Shown piece by piece: positions 1 through 9,130 of a DNA stretch of 64,000 bases. The notes beneath the pieces were generated by a model. It was not told where the DNA came from. It worked only from the letters and a program-made list of their open reading frames with translations, and did not search any database. Source of the stretch: Aurantiochytrium sp. KH105 (Eukaryota; Sar; Bigyra; Thraustochytrida; Thraustochytriidae). Position numbers and translations under genes: made by a program. The stretch is taken from assembly GCA_003116975.1 (NCBI GenBank), contig BGKB01000036.1:62001-126000 (forward strand). The letters are read 5' to 3'. Each line of letters opens with the position of its first letter. The first letter of the stretch is position 1.

Positions 1-1137
1 ATTGTCCGTCGACTTGGCGAGCAAGGAAAGATTGTCGCCATCGCTCACCACGTGCGCAACGTACACCTTGGAGGCATTAAACTGGAGCGCGCCGTCCTGC
101 GGCGGCTTTTGCTGCAGGGTCTGGGTCGTGTTAATCTGAACTGTCGCCTCCGCGCGTTGCACGGCAATGAGAAACGACAGTGAGTCTGCAATATCGCTCG
201 CCGCCACGCCCATCGTCTTGTCTCTCGTGCAAAATCCCGTACTCTCGTACATTCCAGCACTGTACCCGTACATGGTGAGCGGCGTGACAGACTCATCCCA
301 GTAGCCGGAAGAGGTCAGATCAAGAAAGGGTTTGAGACCGTTCCGGCGCGCCACGAGCTCTGCCAGCGCCTTGAAGGGGGCAAGATTGTACTCGGTGCAC
401 TTCGCAGCAATGTTTGACACAAAGACTGCCACTGTACGTTCCATCACGATGAACGGCATGAGTTTGGTCTGAGGCGGCCGGTACGTGATTTTGTGCTTGT
501 TCGACAGCGGAACGAGATGTTCGAGCGTCCACTGCGTCGCGGCAGCATCGGTGCGGAAAAAGCCGCCAGGAAGGCTTGCCGTGCGGTTCTCGCGAAAGTC
601 AAAGGCCACGGGCAGAGCCTCGACATCTTGGCTCAGGGGTTCGAGCGCAGGGTCGCCGTCTGCGACGGGCAGCAGGTCATGAATGCCTGCTGCGCTCAAC
701 GCGAGGTTCTCGCCGATTGTATCGCTCCTGTCAAAGAGCACGCGGCCCTTGAATAGTTTTTCCTGCAGTCCCCGCTTCACAAACTCGCTCTGCTCCACCT
801 TGGCGATCTTGTACCCTAGCTTTTGCGGCCAGTACGGCAGGCAGTCTGCCACAGGTCCTTTGCGATTCATCAAGCCGACCGTCGCCCCCACCGACGGCGC
901 GTACAAGCAATCGGCGATAAGCACGACATTTTCCTCGGAAACGAGACCGACCTCTTCGTCGGAGGACTCCTCCACGCTGACGCCCGGCACGCTCCCGCCT
1001 CCCACGAGTCGCCCTCGCGGTCCTGCGCACGCCGCGAGCGCCGTCGCGCCCAGCACCAGGCACGCGAGCGCGGCCCTTTTCCGCGGCCGCGCGCCCTTTT
1101 CCGCGTGCGCATCTCGCTGCGGCCTCGCCGTCGCCAT
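1..1137 (-). CDS. Secreted GxGYxYP-like protein, N-terminal part (runs off left edge)
   Basis: The reading frame is open without a stop from the ATG at 1137 to the window edge (379 codons, no 3' end), so it is a partial gene. The first ~45 residues are basic (Arg/Lys-rich) followed by a hydrophobic stretch (AALACLVLGATALAACAG), which looks like a signal peptide or signal anchor. The rest is a globular region with several NxT/S sites. At the edge of the window lies V-S-D-G-D-N (SDGDN codons at 31-45), a motif I associate with the GxGYxYP family of putative glycoside hydrolases, best known from Bacteroidetes. The family assignment rests on that motif and the general layout and is tentative. It is transcribed away from the DNAAF9 gene and shares a ~670-bp 5' region with it. 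Function in this organism is unknown; an extracellular carbohydrate-related role is only an inference. Confidence 0.5.
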   Translation of the reverse strand, partial: MATARPQRDAHAEKGARPRKRAALACLVLGATALAACAGPRGRLVGGGSVPGVSVEESSDEEVGLVSEENVVLIADCLYAPSVGATVGLMNRKGPVADCLPYWPQKLGYKIAKVEQSEFVKRGLQEKLFKGRVLFDRSDTIGENLALSAAGIHDLLPVADGDPALEPLSQDVEALPVAFDFRENRTASLPGGFFRTDAAATQWTLEHLVPLSNKHKITYRPPQTKLMPFIVMERTVAVFVSNIAAKCTEYNLAPFKALAELVARRNGLKPFLDLTSSGYWDESVTPLTMYGYSAGMYESTGFCTRDKTMGVAASDIADSLSFLIAVQRAEATVQINTTQTLQQKPPQDGALQFNASKVYVAHVVSDGDNLSLLAKSTDN

Positions 1138-1810
1138 TTCCTCGCCCCCGTGCTTTTCCTGCCTCTGCCGCGTCTCGTGCGCGCGGGCGAGCGAGCGAGC
1201 AGGCACGGGGCTGATCGATCGATCGAGCGATCGATCGATCGATTGATCAATCCGTCAGTCTGGCCGATCGATTGCTGTTTGCTTGCTCTGTGCTCGTCTC
1301 ACTCGGGCTTGATTGCATCGTCCCTTTTCCGGATCTATCTTTAGCGCAGGCCGAGGCAGGTTCTTGACCCAAGTATACTGGCCGACGGGCCAGCTCCGGG
1401 CGGCAAGACACACGATAAGAGCACGCGCGGTGGGACGCGCGTACGCGTATGCGAGACGTCTCGCAGCGCAAGGCTCGCCGCCGCTACAGCTAGCTATGGT
1501 TATCTAGCGGCAGGCTGGCCGGCGGGTGGAGGAGAGAAGGGTCTCGACAGGACTGCTTGATACAGGGAGAGAAAAGGGCCGGCCTGGGACGACCGTTGCC
1601 GAGGGCCTTTCTTCTGCAGTCACTGACACTGGCAGTGAGTTGCGCGGCCTGTTCATTACGCTATCCGGCGGGCGCTGGAGACGCGGCAGGGACGAGGACC
1701 TCGTCAATCTTGAGCAGCAGTCCCGGACGGGCAGCACGCTGTGTCTTTGCGTTACTTTCGGTCTGTCTGTCCGTCTGTCTGCCTGTCTGCCTGTGCGTTG
1801 AGCAGCAAAC
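1138..1810. other. Divergent intergenic region with simple repeats
   Basis: This 673-bp stretch separates the start codons of two divergent genes, so it must hold both 5' UTRs and promoters. It contains a GATC-type tetranucleotide tract at 1213-1252 and a GTCT/GCCT-type pyrimidine-rich tract at about 1761-1798, just before the DNAAF9 start. Short open frames here are not convincing genes. Confidence 0.7.
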
Positions 1811-4800
1811 ATGGCGTCACGCTGGGACGCGCACGCGAGCGCGCAAAGAGTGCAGCTTGTGCAAGAAATTGTCAAGGAGTTCGCAGCACAGGATGGGGAA
1901 GCGGACGTCGCAATGCTTGTGGTGCCTGGCATGGACGGTCGCTACAATACCAATGCGCAGCGATTACTCAAGTATTTGCTCCTGGGCGCCAGCGGGGAGA
2001 CCTTGCTCGAACCTACAATTGATGCCAGCGATGAAGACCTCGAGGATTGTTTCTTTGTCATTGGCGTCGACAACACACAAGTCTTTTACAACACAAATGC
2101 AGCAGCCAAGGTGGCACCCCTCGTGGGTCTCTGGCCCAATGTCAAAGAGTACCATCTTTTGCCAGGCGAAGACAAAGGCGATTCCGCACGCGCCGAGCGC
2201 TACAAAATCTCCGCTCTTGTTGACATGCTACGAGATTACCGAATCGTCATTATGCCAACTCAGAGTGAACAAGAGGACAACCACGAAATGTGGCCCCTCG
2301 TTCAAGCCTATGGCCTCGACGAGTTCGGAACCGGCGGATTTCTGTCCGCGGTGCACCAGATTGCCTTTGCTGGGCCCGCGCTGCTCTCGCTGTGGAGCCA
2401 TCTTGATGCCCACGCTCTCGCCGCTTCGCGCCAAATCCCGCGCAGTTTGCTAAAGCATTGGACAGCGAGCACAAGACTCATGGCCAAACAAGTGCGTGAA
2501 ACGGGACAAGTCGCGCTTCACGAGGCATTCGAGCCGCTCGTTGGCTTTTATGAGTTTGGCAGCATTCGTTGCCCAGATACGTGCACCAAAAGCGCCAGCG
2601 CACAAGGTGCTCTCGTCCATAAGCTGACCCACGCCAGCGGCGTGGCGTTTCTGGTCCGTGGTCAGGACGCTGCGTCGGGCATCCGCTTCGCTCGTACATT
2701 TTTCGTGGACGCTCAGCAGTCTCGAGGGACGCTTTGTCTCGTGACAAAGATGCGCGTCCTTACGCAAGTTTATATGGCGCTGGCGATGCGTCTTCATGAA
2801 CGCCCAAACTCAGACGCTACGTGCAGTATTCTTGGGGATTTATCGCGCTCGCGCGCGATCCGTCGCCTCACTGATCTGGCAACAAAGCTTGCGGCAGAGT
2901 TCGCAGCCGCCTTGCATGTCGACATTGCAGATAACCCAATTCGGGTCGACTTGCATTCCTTCGATCTTGCAGGCCAAGATGTGGTCACTGGCCTAGTGAT
3001 TGGTGCAGACACGTCCGTGCGTGCGCTTCACTATCTAGAGGTGAGCATGGAGATCCCAGGCAGCGAATCTGCAGACGCCCTTTGCCTGGGCGACACCTTC
3101 GTCATGGCCAATGGCCCTGTCAGCCCCGCCGAAGTGCTCACCGATGCAATGGACCGTTTTCTGGCATGGAGCACCGAGTCCCAAAATATGGATGCATTGG
3201 CCTTGCAGATTGAAAACCTTGGGGCGCCACTCAAGGGGCGACGGCGCACACCGTGCGAGCTCGCTTTTGCCCAGGCGTCAATGAGACAGGCAGGTCTCGT
3301 TCTCCAGGGCCACATTCAGTTTTTCGCAAACGGTTTCATCTACGAGCACGCCGCCTTTGGATCGATGGTGCTCAACGTAGCCGCGGCGCCTCGTCAAATC
3401 ACACAGTGGGCGCAAAGCCCGCCCACATGCGCCATGGCTTCGATTGAAGTCGTCAAAGCGGATGGTGCCGCCCAATCGCCAATGGAAAACCTGACCTTGA
3501 ATGCATTCCTCGGCGTCGATGCTAGCGCTCTCGGCTTGCTTGTCTTCGAACAAAGTGAGCTCAGTGACGCTCTGCATACGTGGCGTGAAAAGCTGAATAT
3601 GTTAACATTTGCCATGGAAGATCTCGAGTCCGCATCTGAAGTGGCGCACAGTTTTACTGGCTCGAGAATGCACAACTTTTTGCTCGAGGAAACTACGAAA
3701 CAACACAAAGAGATGGAACTCATTGACGAAGAAAAGGAGGAAAAGAGCTTGAAGAGCGCAAGAGCACCGGTCATTGTGGTCACGGGGCCTCCTGGGGGCG
3801 GCAAAGAGGCTTTCGCGACGATATTATCGCAGCAAGTCGATGGCATTCTTGTGGAGAACGACCCGTTTGTTTTCGGCAATAGCTTTGAGCCTGCGCGCTT
3901 TCGCAAAATGGTTGCCAAGGCTGAAAAGACCCGGGCAAGTGACGATATGCGACCACTTGTTCTCATTACGCCAGGAGATACCTCACCGAGCATGCTCCTT
4001 GAAACGGGAGTGGTTGAGGTCAAAGAGAACATCATTTCAGCTGTAGCGGTTATCTCGGCACGGTATTCGTACGCTGACGCTCGCAAGACTAACCTATTGC
4101 CAGGCGTTCAGGCGCAGATTTCCTCTTCTGATCTTGTGCATAGCGTTGTGCTCACTGGTACAAGTCTCGTCTCGGAGGCTGAATCCGACAGGCTACAGGC
4201 ACGTCTCCGTTTATGGAATCCGCGGGCCGAGCTCTTTTGCATTGACGGTCCCTGTGTGCCCCGGGGAGCCAATGTCAGTGTGCCCAATCCGCTGTGGGAC
4301 CATCTCAATGCACTACTTTCAGGAGGAAGAAGATCAGAAGTCCCCCTTCGTATTCAATCGTCTTCGAGCAAGCACCACCACCGCCACTACCACCACCACG
4401 AGATTGACGCTGCTGTTGTGTTGTCGAAGAACGCACGATTGGACCGCGATGCTCTTCGAGATCTATTGGGCCGCCTCACTGCTCAAGAAGATACTGAGAA
4501 GCTTGCGGGCGCAAGACATGAAAAAGATAAGAATGTAGAGAACGAGCGGCCCAACAACAACACCGCAAGCGCTAAGATTGATGGCAAGGGTGACCATCTA
4601 TCGGCCCGTGTTATGGCGGTGACAGGTCATGTATGCTTTGATCCTCCATCTGAGGAGATCTGGGCCTTATGCGCGGTTGGCGGTCACGTGTACTTTAGCG
4701 CCATGGGCCCCGATGCAAAGGTTTCTGGGTCTTCCCAGTACAAGGTCGGTCTTCTCTTCGAGGGAATGGGTCTGGGCAGTTCCACAAAGGCGCTAGAATC

Positions 4801-5083
4801 GTTCGTGGCAGCGACTTCAGCTAAACCGCGTCCATTGCTCACGTCTCGAGACATTGAATCCGAAGCGCTGACAGCCATTGAGGCTTCACTTGCCGCAGAA
4901 CCCCTGCCTGTGGGGACCTGGTTTGATGGGCGCAGTTATATGAACAGCATGGGCAAAATTTTTAAGCACCATCCTTGCTATGAGGAGCGCGTTGACGATT
5001 TGCTCGCGACACGGAATGCGCCCATTCGCGAGGCCAACAATCGCTTGCAGAGGCTCGGGCCAAGCGAATTCACCTCATTCTGA
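1811..5083 (+). CDS. DNAAF9: Dynein axonemal assembly factor 9 (C20orf194-like) homologue
   Basis: This single-exon gene encodes 1090 residues; human DNAAF9 is about 1,180. The N-terminus carries G-M-D-G-R-Y-N near residue 40, matching G-I-D-S-R-Y-N of the human protein. It is followed by a counterpart of the 'LLPYVAHW' segment (VAPLVGLW) and of the 'WPIVQAF' segment (WPLVQAY). The C-terminus has E-P-L-P-V-G-T-W-F-D-G matching E-P-L-P-A-G-Y-F-Y-N-G, then an 'EANN' helix. DNAAF9 is known as an ARL3-linked factor in cytoplasmic preassembly or delivery of axonemal dyneins, so a flagellated stage is implied. A Walker-A-like loop (GPPGGGKE, residues 659-666) stands where the human protein has a degenerate loop. 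A His-rich run lies near residues 855-866. The first ATG after a pyrimidine-rich leader is used. Confidence 0.9.
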   Translation: MASRWDAHASAQRVQLVQEIVKEFAAQDGEADVAMLVVPGMDGRYNTNAQRLLKYLLLGASGETLLEPTIDASDEDLEDCFFVIGVDNTQVFYNTNAAAKVAPLVGLWPNVKEYHLLPGEDKGDSARAERYKISALVDMLRDYRIVIMPTQSEQEDNHEMWPLVQAYGLDEFGTGGFLSAVHQIAFAGPALLSLWSHLDAHALAASRQIPRSLLKHWTASTRLMAKQVRETGQVALHEAFEPLVGFYEFGSIRCPDTCTKSASAQGALVHKLTHASGVAFLVRGQDAASGIRFARTFFVDAQQSRGTLCLVTKMRVLTQVYMALAMRLHERPNSDATCSILGDLSRSRAIRRLTDLATKLAAEFAAALHVDIADNPIRVDLHSFDLAGQDVVTGLVIGADTSVRALHYLEVSMEIPGSESADALCLGDTFVMANGPVSPAEVLTDAMDRFLAWSTESQNMDALALQIENLGAPLKGRRRTPCELAFAQASMRQAGLVLQGHIQFFANGFIYEHAAFGSMVLNVAAAPRQITQWAQSPPTCAMASIEVVKADGAAQSPMENLTLNAFLGVDASALGLLVFEQSELSDALHTWREKLNMLTFAMEDLESASEVAHSFTGSRMHNFLLEETTKQHKEMELIDEEKEEKSLKSARAPVIVVTGPPGGGKEAFATILSQQVDGILVENDPFVFGNSFEPARFRKMVAKAEKTRASDDMRPLVLITPGDTSPSMLLETGVVEVKENIISAVAVISARYSYADARKTNLLPGVQAQISSSDLVHSVVLTGTSLVSEAESDRLQARLRLWNPRAELFCIDGPCVPRGANVSVPNPLWDHLNALLSGGRRSEVPLRIQSSSSKHHHRHYHHHEIDAAVVLSKNARLDRDALRDLLGRLTAQEDTEKLAGARHEKDKNVENERPNNNTASAKIDGKGDHLSARVMAVTGHVCFDPPSEEIWALCAVGGHVYFSAMGPDAKVSGSSQYKVGLLFEGMGLGSSTKALESFVAATSAKPRPLLTSRDIESEALTAIEASLAAEPLPVGTWFDGRSYMNSMGKIFKHHPCYEERVDDLLATRNAPIREANNRLQRLGPSEFTSF

Positions 5084-5171
5084 GCTCTTCTTTTCTAGCA
5101 TTTCTAAACTTCGCATCAGGAGGGGTTCGACCAAGACACACTTACAATGTTACACATGTTGCAATATTTTA

Positions 5172-5954
5172 CTAAAGTTGTGTCGTGCCAGCGGAGGCTC
5201 GCTTCCGCAATCGCTTGCGGCAAAGAACAGCGACAGAGACTGCGCAGAGACCGAGGAGTAAGAGCCAAACGACGACAATGTACACGAGAACGAAAATGTA
5301 CAGCTTGTGTGGACATTGGTCTTTGCTTGTTTTTGCGAGGCGTGCCGTGCCAACAATAAACCAGCAGAGCATAACAAAGTGAACAAGACCGAGAACGCTA
5401 ACGAGGCGGCGGTTGCGCTCGCCTCTTGCGGTAGATGTCGAAAAGGTTGGTGGTGCGATACGATGGCGAAAGAAATTCCGACGAAGACCATTCGTAGTCT
5501 GACGAGAGGCTGCACCCTCGGGCACGGTGATGGCTACCAAAAGGGCGGCGGCGACGAGGCCGAGAAGGCCCTGGACGATGACCCAGGTGGCCAAATCTTT
5601 TTCGCAATCTTGATGGAACTGTGTAATGCCCAAGTAGAGTGAGTACACACTGAGAGCTACTGCCGCCCCAAGGACGAAGACGCTAAAGGTGACGAAAGCA
5701 AGTCTCTGCAAGCTCAAATTTTTGGCGCGAAGCTCGACATCCTCAACGTTTGTTTCGATTTCGGGGCGATTGCTTGCCGCATAATACGCTTGCTGCTGAC
5801 TCTGTTCGTGCCGTTGTTGCCGTTCCTGATCTAGCTCGAGTTGCTGGCGCTGGTTCTGATGTTGTTGTTGGCGCTGCTGCTGCTGCGCCACAGCGGCAAA
5901 CTGCTGCGAAGCGTCCGCGAGCTCGGCCTTGCCAGCATCAGGTCCTCCCAACAT
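5172..5954 (-). CDS. Four-pass membrane protein of unknown function
   Basis: The reading frame continues upstream of 5954 without an ATG, so I start at the ATG at 5954 (260 residues). The N-terminal ~75 residues are hydrophilic with a Gln-rich run (QQQQRQQQHQNQRQQ). Four hydrophobic segments follow, beginning about LAFVTFSVFVLG, WVIVQGLLGLVAAALL, LVSVLGLVHFVMLCWFIVG and LYIFVLVYIVVVWLLLLG, and the protein ends in a basic tail. The W-F-I-V-G...C-P..L-Y pattern between TM3 and TM4 recalls the 4-TM domain found N-terminal to RING fingers in some plant E3 ligases, but no RING is present. It is convergent with DNAAF9, with an 88-bp gap. Family not recognised. Confidence 0.75.
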   Translation of the reverse strand: MLGGPDAGKAELADASQQFAAVAQQQQRQQQHQNQRQQLELDQERQQRHEQSQQQAYYAASNRPEIETNVEDVELRAKNLSLQRLAFVTFSVFVLGAAVALSVYSLYLGITQFHQDCEKDLATWVIVQGLLGLVAAALLVAITVPEGAASRQTTNGLRRNFFRHRIAPPTFSTSTARGERNRRLVSVLGLVHFVMLCWFIVGTARLAKTSKDQCPHKLYIFVLVYIVVVWLLLLGLCAVSVAVLCRKRLRKRASAGTTQL

Positions 5955-6467
5955 GGCAGCTCCCTGCGGAACGTTCAAGCTACCTAACGCCTCGCGGCTC
6001 GGTCGGGCTGACTCGGGTCGGGTCAAGTCGAGTCGCACGCAAAGCGGCAGCAGCGCGAGCCCTTCTCAGCCCGCGACGCGCCGCACACCTGGCGGGTGTC
6101 CGCGTCGACGTTTTGAGAAAGTTGTGACTTTGGATTTTTTCTTTTGAGCCTCTGAGTTGAGTTCGATTGAGTTCGAGTTCAAGTTCGAGCTGACTTGTAG
6201 CCAAGGCAATGGTTCGAGAGCGCTGGGCAGCAGCCAGTAGAGCTCCGAGTCAGATGTGCGAAGCCTGATCTTACTAACATCACCTTTTTTGAGAACGTAT
6301 CAAGTCTGAGCCTGAACGGGGGGGGGGGGGGGGGTTGTCTGCAAACGAAAAGCCAACCAAATCTATTTTCATGAAGGTATAATGAGTGTAATGCTGAGGG
6401 ATGCGGGGAAGGAGACGATCGATTAACACAAGTTGCAGCAATGGTCAAACTTTCTCTTGAAAGAGAT
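5955..6467. other. Intergenic region with a 17-G run
   Basis: This 513-bp region lies between the 5' end of the 4-TM gene and the 3' end of the next minus-strand gene. It holds imperfect repeats of GAGTTCGA/GAGTTCAA type at about 6150-6190 and an uninterrupted run of 17 G at 6318-6334. No gene is seen. Confidence 0.7.
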
Positions 6468-6998
6468 TTAGTAAGCGCGCTCAGCAACAGGGACCGCCTC
6501 GACGACGCCCGAAGACCCGCCTTTCGAAAAGCCGAGACTACTTTCCGAGGAACTCTGGGCGCAAACATAGTAGATAATTCCCGCGGCGATGCCAATAACC
6601 AAAATCACCAAAAGACAGATGAGGCTGACAACGAGCGGCGTGGTCCACCTGCAAGTAAGATCGCAGGCGCCCCATCCATAGTATTCCTGGTAGTAGTCGA
6701 ACTCGTCGCAAAGAATGAGCTTGCACGGGAAACTCGAGCACTCATACATGGCATCAAAAATCTCAGAGGCGCGGTTGCAGCTGCCGATGATGATGGTTCC
6801 ACTGCTGATCTTTTGGTTCACACATGAGTTGCTGTCCGCGACCTGCGCAAATAGGTCATCGCGGCACTCCTCCGACGTCTCAAGCGCTCTTGCCCTAAGC
6901 GGCGTGGCGGCCATGCTCATTTCCTCATTCGCCGCCACATGGACTGCGAAGAAGGCCGCCACGAGGGCAAAGGCGAGCGCGAGCCGCCGGAACATCAT
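6468..6998 (-). CDS. Single-pass type I membrane protein with cysteine-rich ectodomain
   Basis: From the ATG at 6998 the product is 176 residues; an in-frame upstream extension is possible but would bury the signal peptide. MMFRRLALAFALVAAFFAVHVAA is a clear signal peptide. The ectodomain of ~90 residues has eight or more Cys (EECRDDL, SCVNQ, GSCNR, ECSSFPC, LCDEF, ACDLTC). One strong transmembrane helix (LVVSLICLLVILVIGIAAGIIYYVC) is followed by a ~30-residue Ser/Gly-rich tail. The layout suggests a small cell-surface or secretory-pathway protein. I do not recognise the family. It belongs to a run of orphan membrane-protein genes between 5 and 12 kb. Confidence 0.65.
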   Translation of the reverse strand: MMFRRLALAFALVAAFFAVHVAANEEMSMAATPLRARALETSEECRDDLFAQVADSNSCVNQKISSGTIIIGSCNRASEIFDAMYECSSFPCKLILCDEFDYYQEYYGWGACDLTCRWTTPLVVSLICLLVILVIGIAAGIIYYVCAQSSSESSLGFSKGGSSGVVEAVPVAERAY

Positions 6999-7411
6999 GC
7001 TTGTACGCGCGGGCGCCTGCCAGGCCGACGCTCTCGCCGCGCCTTTTGCTCTGCCTTGCCTTTGCTTTGGCGTTTGTGCGTGCAAAAGGTACGGGGTTCA
7101 GGGTCTGCTATGCACGACCGCGGCACGCGCTGGAAACTCCCCTTCGCCTTGACCCAATAGCTATAGCTAGCTAGTAGCCTTTTAGGGGAAAGGGGGAAAG
7201 GTTCAGCGTAAGACGGACGGACGCACGCACGCACGCACGCACGCACGCACGGACGCAACTACGCACTGGATCAGGGACCACGTGCCATTGTATACATGCA
7301 CACGCCTGCGCGCGCGCGCGTGAAAAATGTCGTCGGAGTAGAAGTCCTGCGTAGCGAAGCGTAGCAAAGTGTAGTATTCTACATTGTTGGACAGAACAAT
7401 CTCGGCCTCGC
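6999..7411. other. Intergenic region with (ACGC)n repeat
   Basis: This 413-bp region lies between two minus-strand genes. It contains a tetranucleotide tract (ACGG/ACGC) at about 7212-7256 and a CG-alternating run near 7308-7321. No coding signal is convincing. Confidence 0.65.
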
Positions 7412-8242
7412 TCACTTGGTTTCGGTGGACTGCGTCGCCCAAGATGTGTGTGCGTGGTTACTGTTGCTCTCGTCGTAAGCCTGCATTCGAGGATTGATCT
7501 TTGCATGCGGATCTTTGATCGAGATTTCTCGACGGACGCCAGCATACACAATAAAGAGACAGATGACGTGCACCTGGAAGTCAATAGTGGAGATGTAAAT
7601 GCCCGTTGTGGGGTCAATGAGAAGCTGCGCTGTCGTCAGAATTGTAGAGAAAAGGGGAGCTCCGGAAATAACGAGCACGCGGCGGATCGCTTCGCGCGAG
7701 GCTGATCCTTGCAGCACCGGCGACTGGTAGTACATATACAAAAGCATGCTAAAGGTAAAGAGGTCCTGCGCGAAGAACATGATCTCGTCCAAAATTACCC
7801 AGAGACCCTCGCCGAAATCCACAGCACATTGACCGGACTCGTCCAAGTAGCTCCGATAATTTACGATAGCTTTCCCTAAATTGAGTACAAAAGTCATCAC
7901 TAAATAAAGCTGGACACCGTAAATGACGAGCCGGTTGTTCCAAGATGAGTCTTGAAGTCCTTCCACGGCGAGCTCCGCACGGAACGTGTACAAATAGCCC
8001 ACCAAAACTTTTGCGCCGTAGTAAGCCAAGGCGAGAAGGTTGATAAAGACACCGCAGAGCTCCACTCGATAAATGAGGAGCATCATTGACACAGCGTTCA
8101 AGATAGGTAAGAGTGCCAGCATGATGCCAATGCGCCAGCGCTCTTTTCTTGAGCGAACACCACGAACTGTGCCGACGACATCTGGCGCCAACACGAACAT
8201 GATGAAAAACCCAAAGAGTCGAAGCCAAGTGACTTCATCCAT
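7412..8242 (-). CDS. Seven-pass membrane protein, paralogue A of a head-to-head pair
   Basis: The product has 276 residues from the ATG at 8242. Seven hydrophobic segments are visible, beginning about LFGFFIMFVL, GIMLALLPILNAV, FINLLALAYYGAKVLV, VQLYLVMTFVLNLGKAI, LDEIMFFAQDLFTFSMLL, VLVISGAPLFSTILT and FQVHVICLFIVYAGV, with a short hydrophilic C-terminus. It shares clear landmarks with the gene at 9131-9952 on the other strand: L-A-Y-Y-G-A-K after TM3, N-[LM]-G-K-A in TM4, C-A-V-D-F-G-x-G-[LI]-W between TM4 and TM5, L-D-P/I-D-P-[TS]-T before TM7, and D-F-Q-V-H-[VM]-I-C in TM7. The topology is receptor-like, but no GPCR signature (DRY, NPxxY) is seen. Function unknown. Confidence 0.8.
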   Translation of the reverse strand: MDEVTWLRLFGFFIMFVLAPDVVGTVRGVRSRKERWRIGIMLALLPILNAVSMMLLIYRVELCGVFINLLALAYYGAKVLVGYLYTFRAELAVEGLQDSSWNNRLVIYGVQLYLVMTFVLNLGKAIVNYRSYLDESGQCAVDFGEGLWVILDEIMFFAQDLFTFSMLLYMYYQSPVLQGSASREAIRRVLVISGAPLFSTILTTAQLLIDPTTGIYISTIDFQVHVICLFIVYAGVRREISIKDPHAKINPRMQAYDESNSNHAHTSWATQSTETK

Positions 8243-8328
8243 TTTCGCTGGCGCTCAGCGAGCGCGGGCGCCTGGTGCCTGAGCCTGGTGCCCGCGCCTG
8301 GTGCCTGCGCCTGAGCCTGCGCGAGCGA

Positions 8329-8601
8329 CTATGTTTTGCTCTGACGAATCAGAATGTATACTGCAATGCATGCAAAAAGGAAAGCAAGCGAGAGAGAAAG
8401 AATGAAGCGCCCAGCTTGCGTCGAAGCTGCCGATTTCCAAGACGCCAGAATCCGTTGACGCAATCTTACATCTGATCCTGTCAGTTCGCGACCGGAAGAC
8501 GGAAGAATTGCCTTACCGCAGCCGAGCGGGCCCCGGGACCAAGTAGCCAGTAAGCCAGCCAGCCATCGAGTCACAGCCAACCGCCCAAGTATATCACCCA
8601 T
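8329..8601 (-). CDS. Possible small tail-anchored protein
   Basis: A 90-codon frame starts at the ATG at 8601, between the two divergent 7-TM genes. The product is basic and ends in a single strong hydrophobic helix (FILSLSLAFLFACIAVYILI) followed by a short basic tip (RQSKT), the layout of a tail-anchored protein. No family is recognised and the frame also stays open upstream of the ATG. It could be chance or lie in the 5' UTR of the neighbouring gene, so confidence is low. Confidence 0.3.
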   Translation of the reverse strand: MGDILGRLAVTRWLAGLLATWSRGPLGCGKAILPSSGRELTGSDVRLRQRILASWKSAASTQAGRFILSLSLAFLFACIAVYILIRQSKT

Positions 8602-9130
8602 GGTTGCGATTGAGAGAACCGTTACAAACTTCCTGGACTCGGACTCTGGTCGGATTCGCTCGCATGCGTCCGCGCATGCACGGAAAAGAAAGAGCACATT
8701 GAGGCGGGTGCTCGTGACTCTCAAGATAGTGAGTGCTCTTCCCGCGCGGCTGCTGCGTAGCCCGTGTCCTTCGCTCCGCTCCCGATCCGCGTAGTGCACG
8801 CCCTGTATGGGTGTGTAATCGAGCAGAAGGAAAAATGTCTTCACCATCAGTCCGTGGACTTGGATCGATGGAACCACACAGCTGAGCCTAGTTTGCGTGG
8901 CGGGCCCGGGCGTCCAAATGCAACGGATCATTCTCCAGCACAATTTTCCTTGAGGTATGCCAGGGAAATTACACGCAAGGAGGCACGAAGAAACATTGGC
9001 AAAAGAAGAAGAAGAAGACGAAGAAGAAGAAGAAGAAGAAGAAGCAAAAACTTATGCGAAGACGCGCGGAGAGCGTCTTCCGCATTCCAGCAAGCGGCCA
9101 GCTCCTGATCACGCGCAAAAGAGAGGCATC
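8602..9130. other. Intergenic region with GAA repeat upstream of 7-TM paralogue B
   Basis: This 5' region of the plus-strand 7-TM gene contains an imperfect GAA/GAC triplet tract at about 9005-9046. The tract is in frame with the downstream gene and could encode an acidic extension if the upstream ATG at 8957 were used. I prefer the ATG at 9131 because it matches the paralogue's short N-terminus. Confidence 0.6.

Noticed and set aside
5120-5150. GGTTCGACC phrase resembling a tRNA T-arm
   Set aside because: The flanking bases cannot pair into a T-stem and no acceptor, D or anticodon arm is found at the right spacing.
5955-6038. Extended start of the 4-TM gene
   Set aside because: The triplet at 6038-6036 reads GTG, not ATG; the first true ATG is at 5954.
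8957-9130. Upstream ATG giving the plus-strand 7-TM protein a Glu-rich extension
   Set aside because: The extension is encoded by a GAA repeat, and the paralogue starts at the position matching the ATG at 9131.
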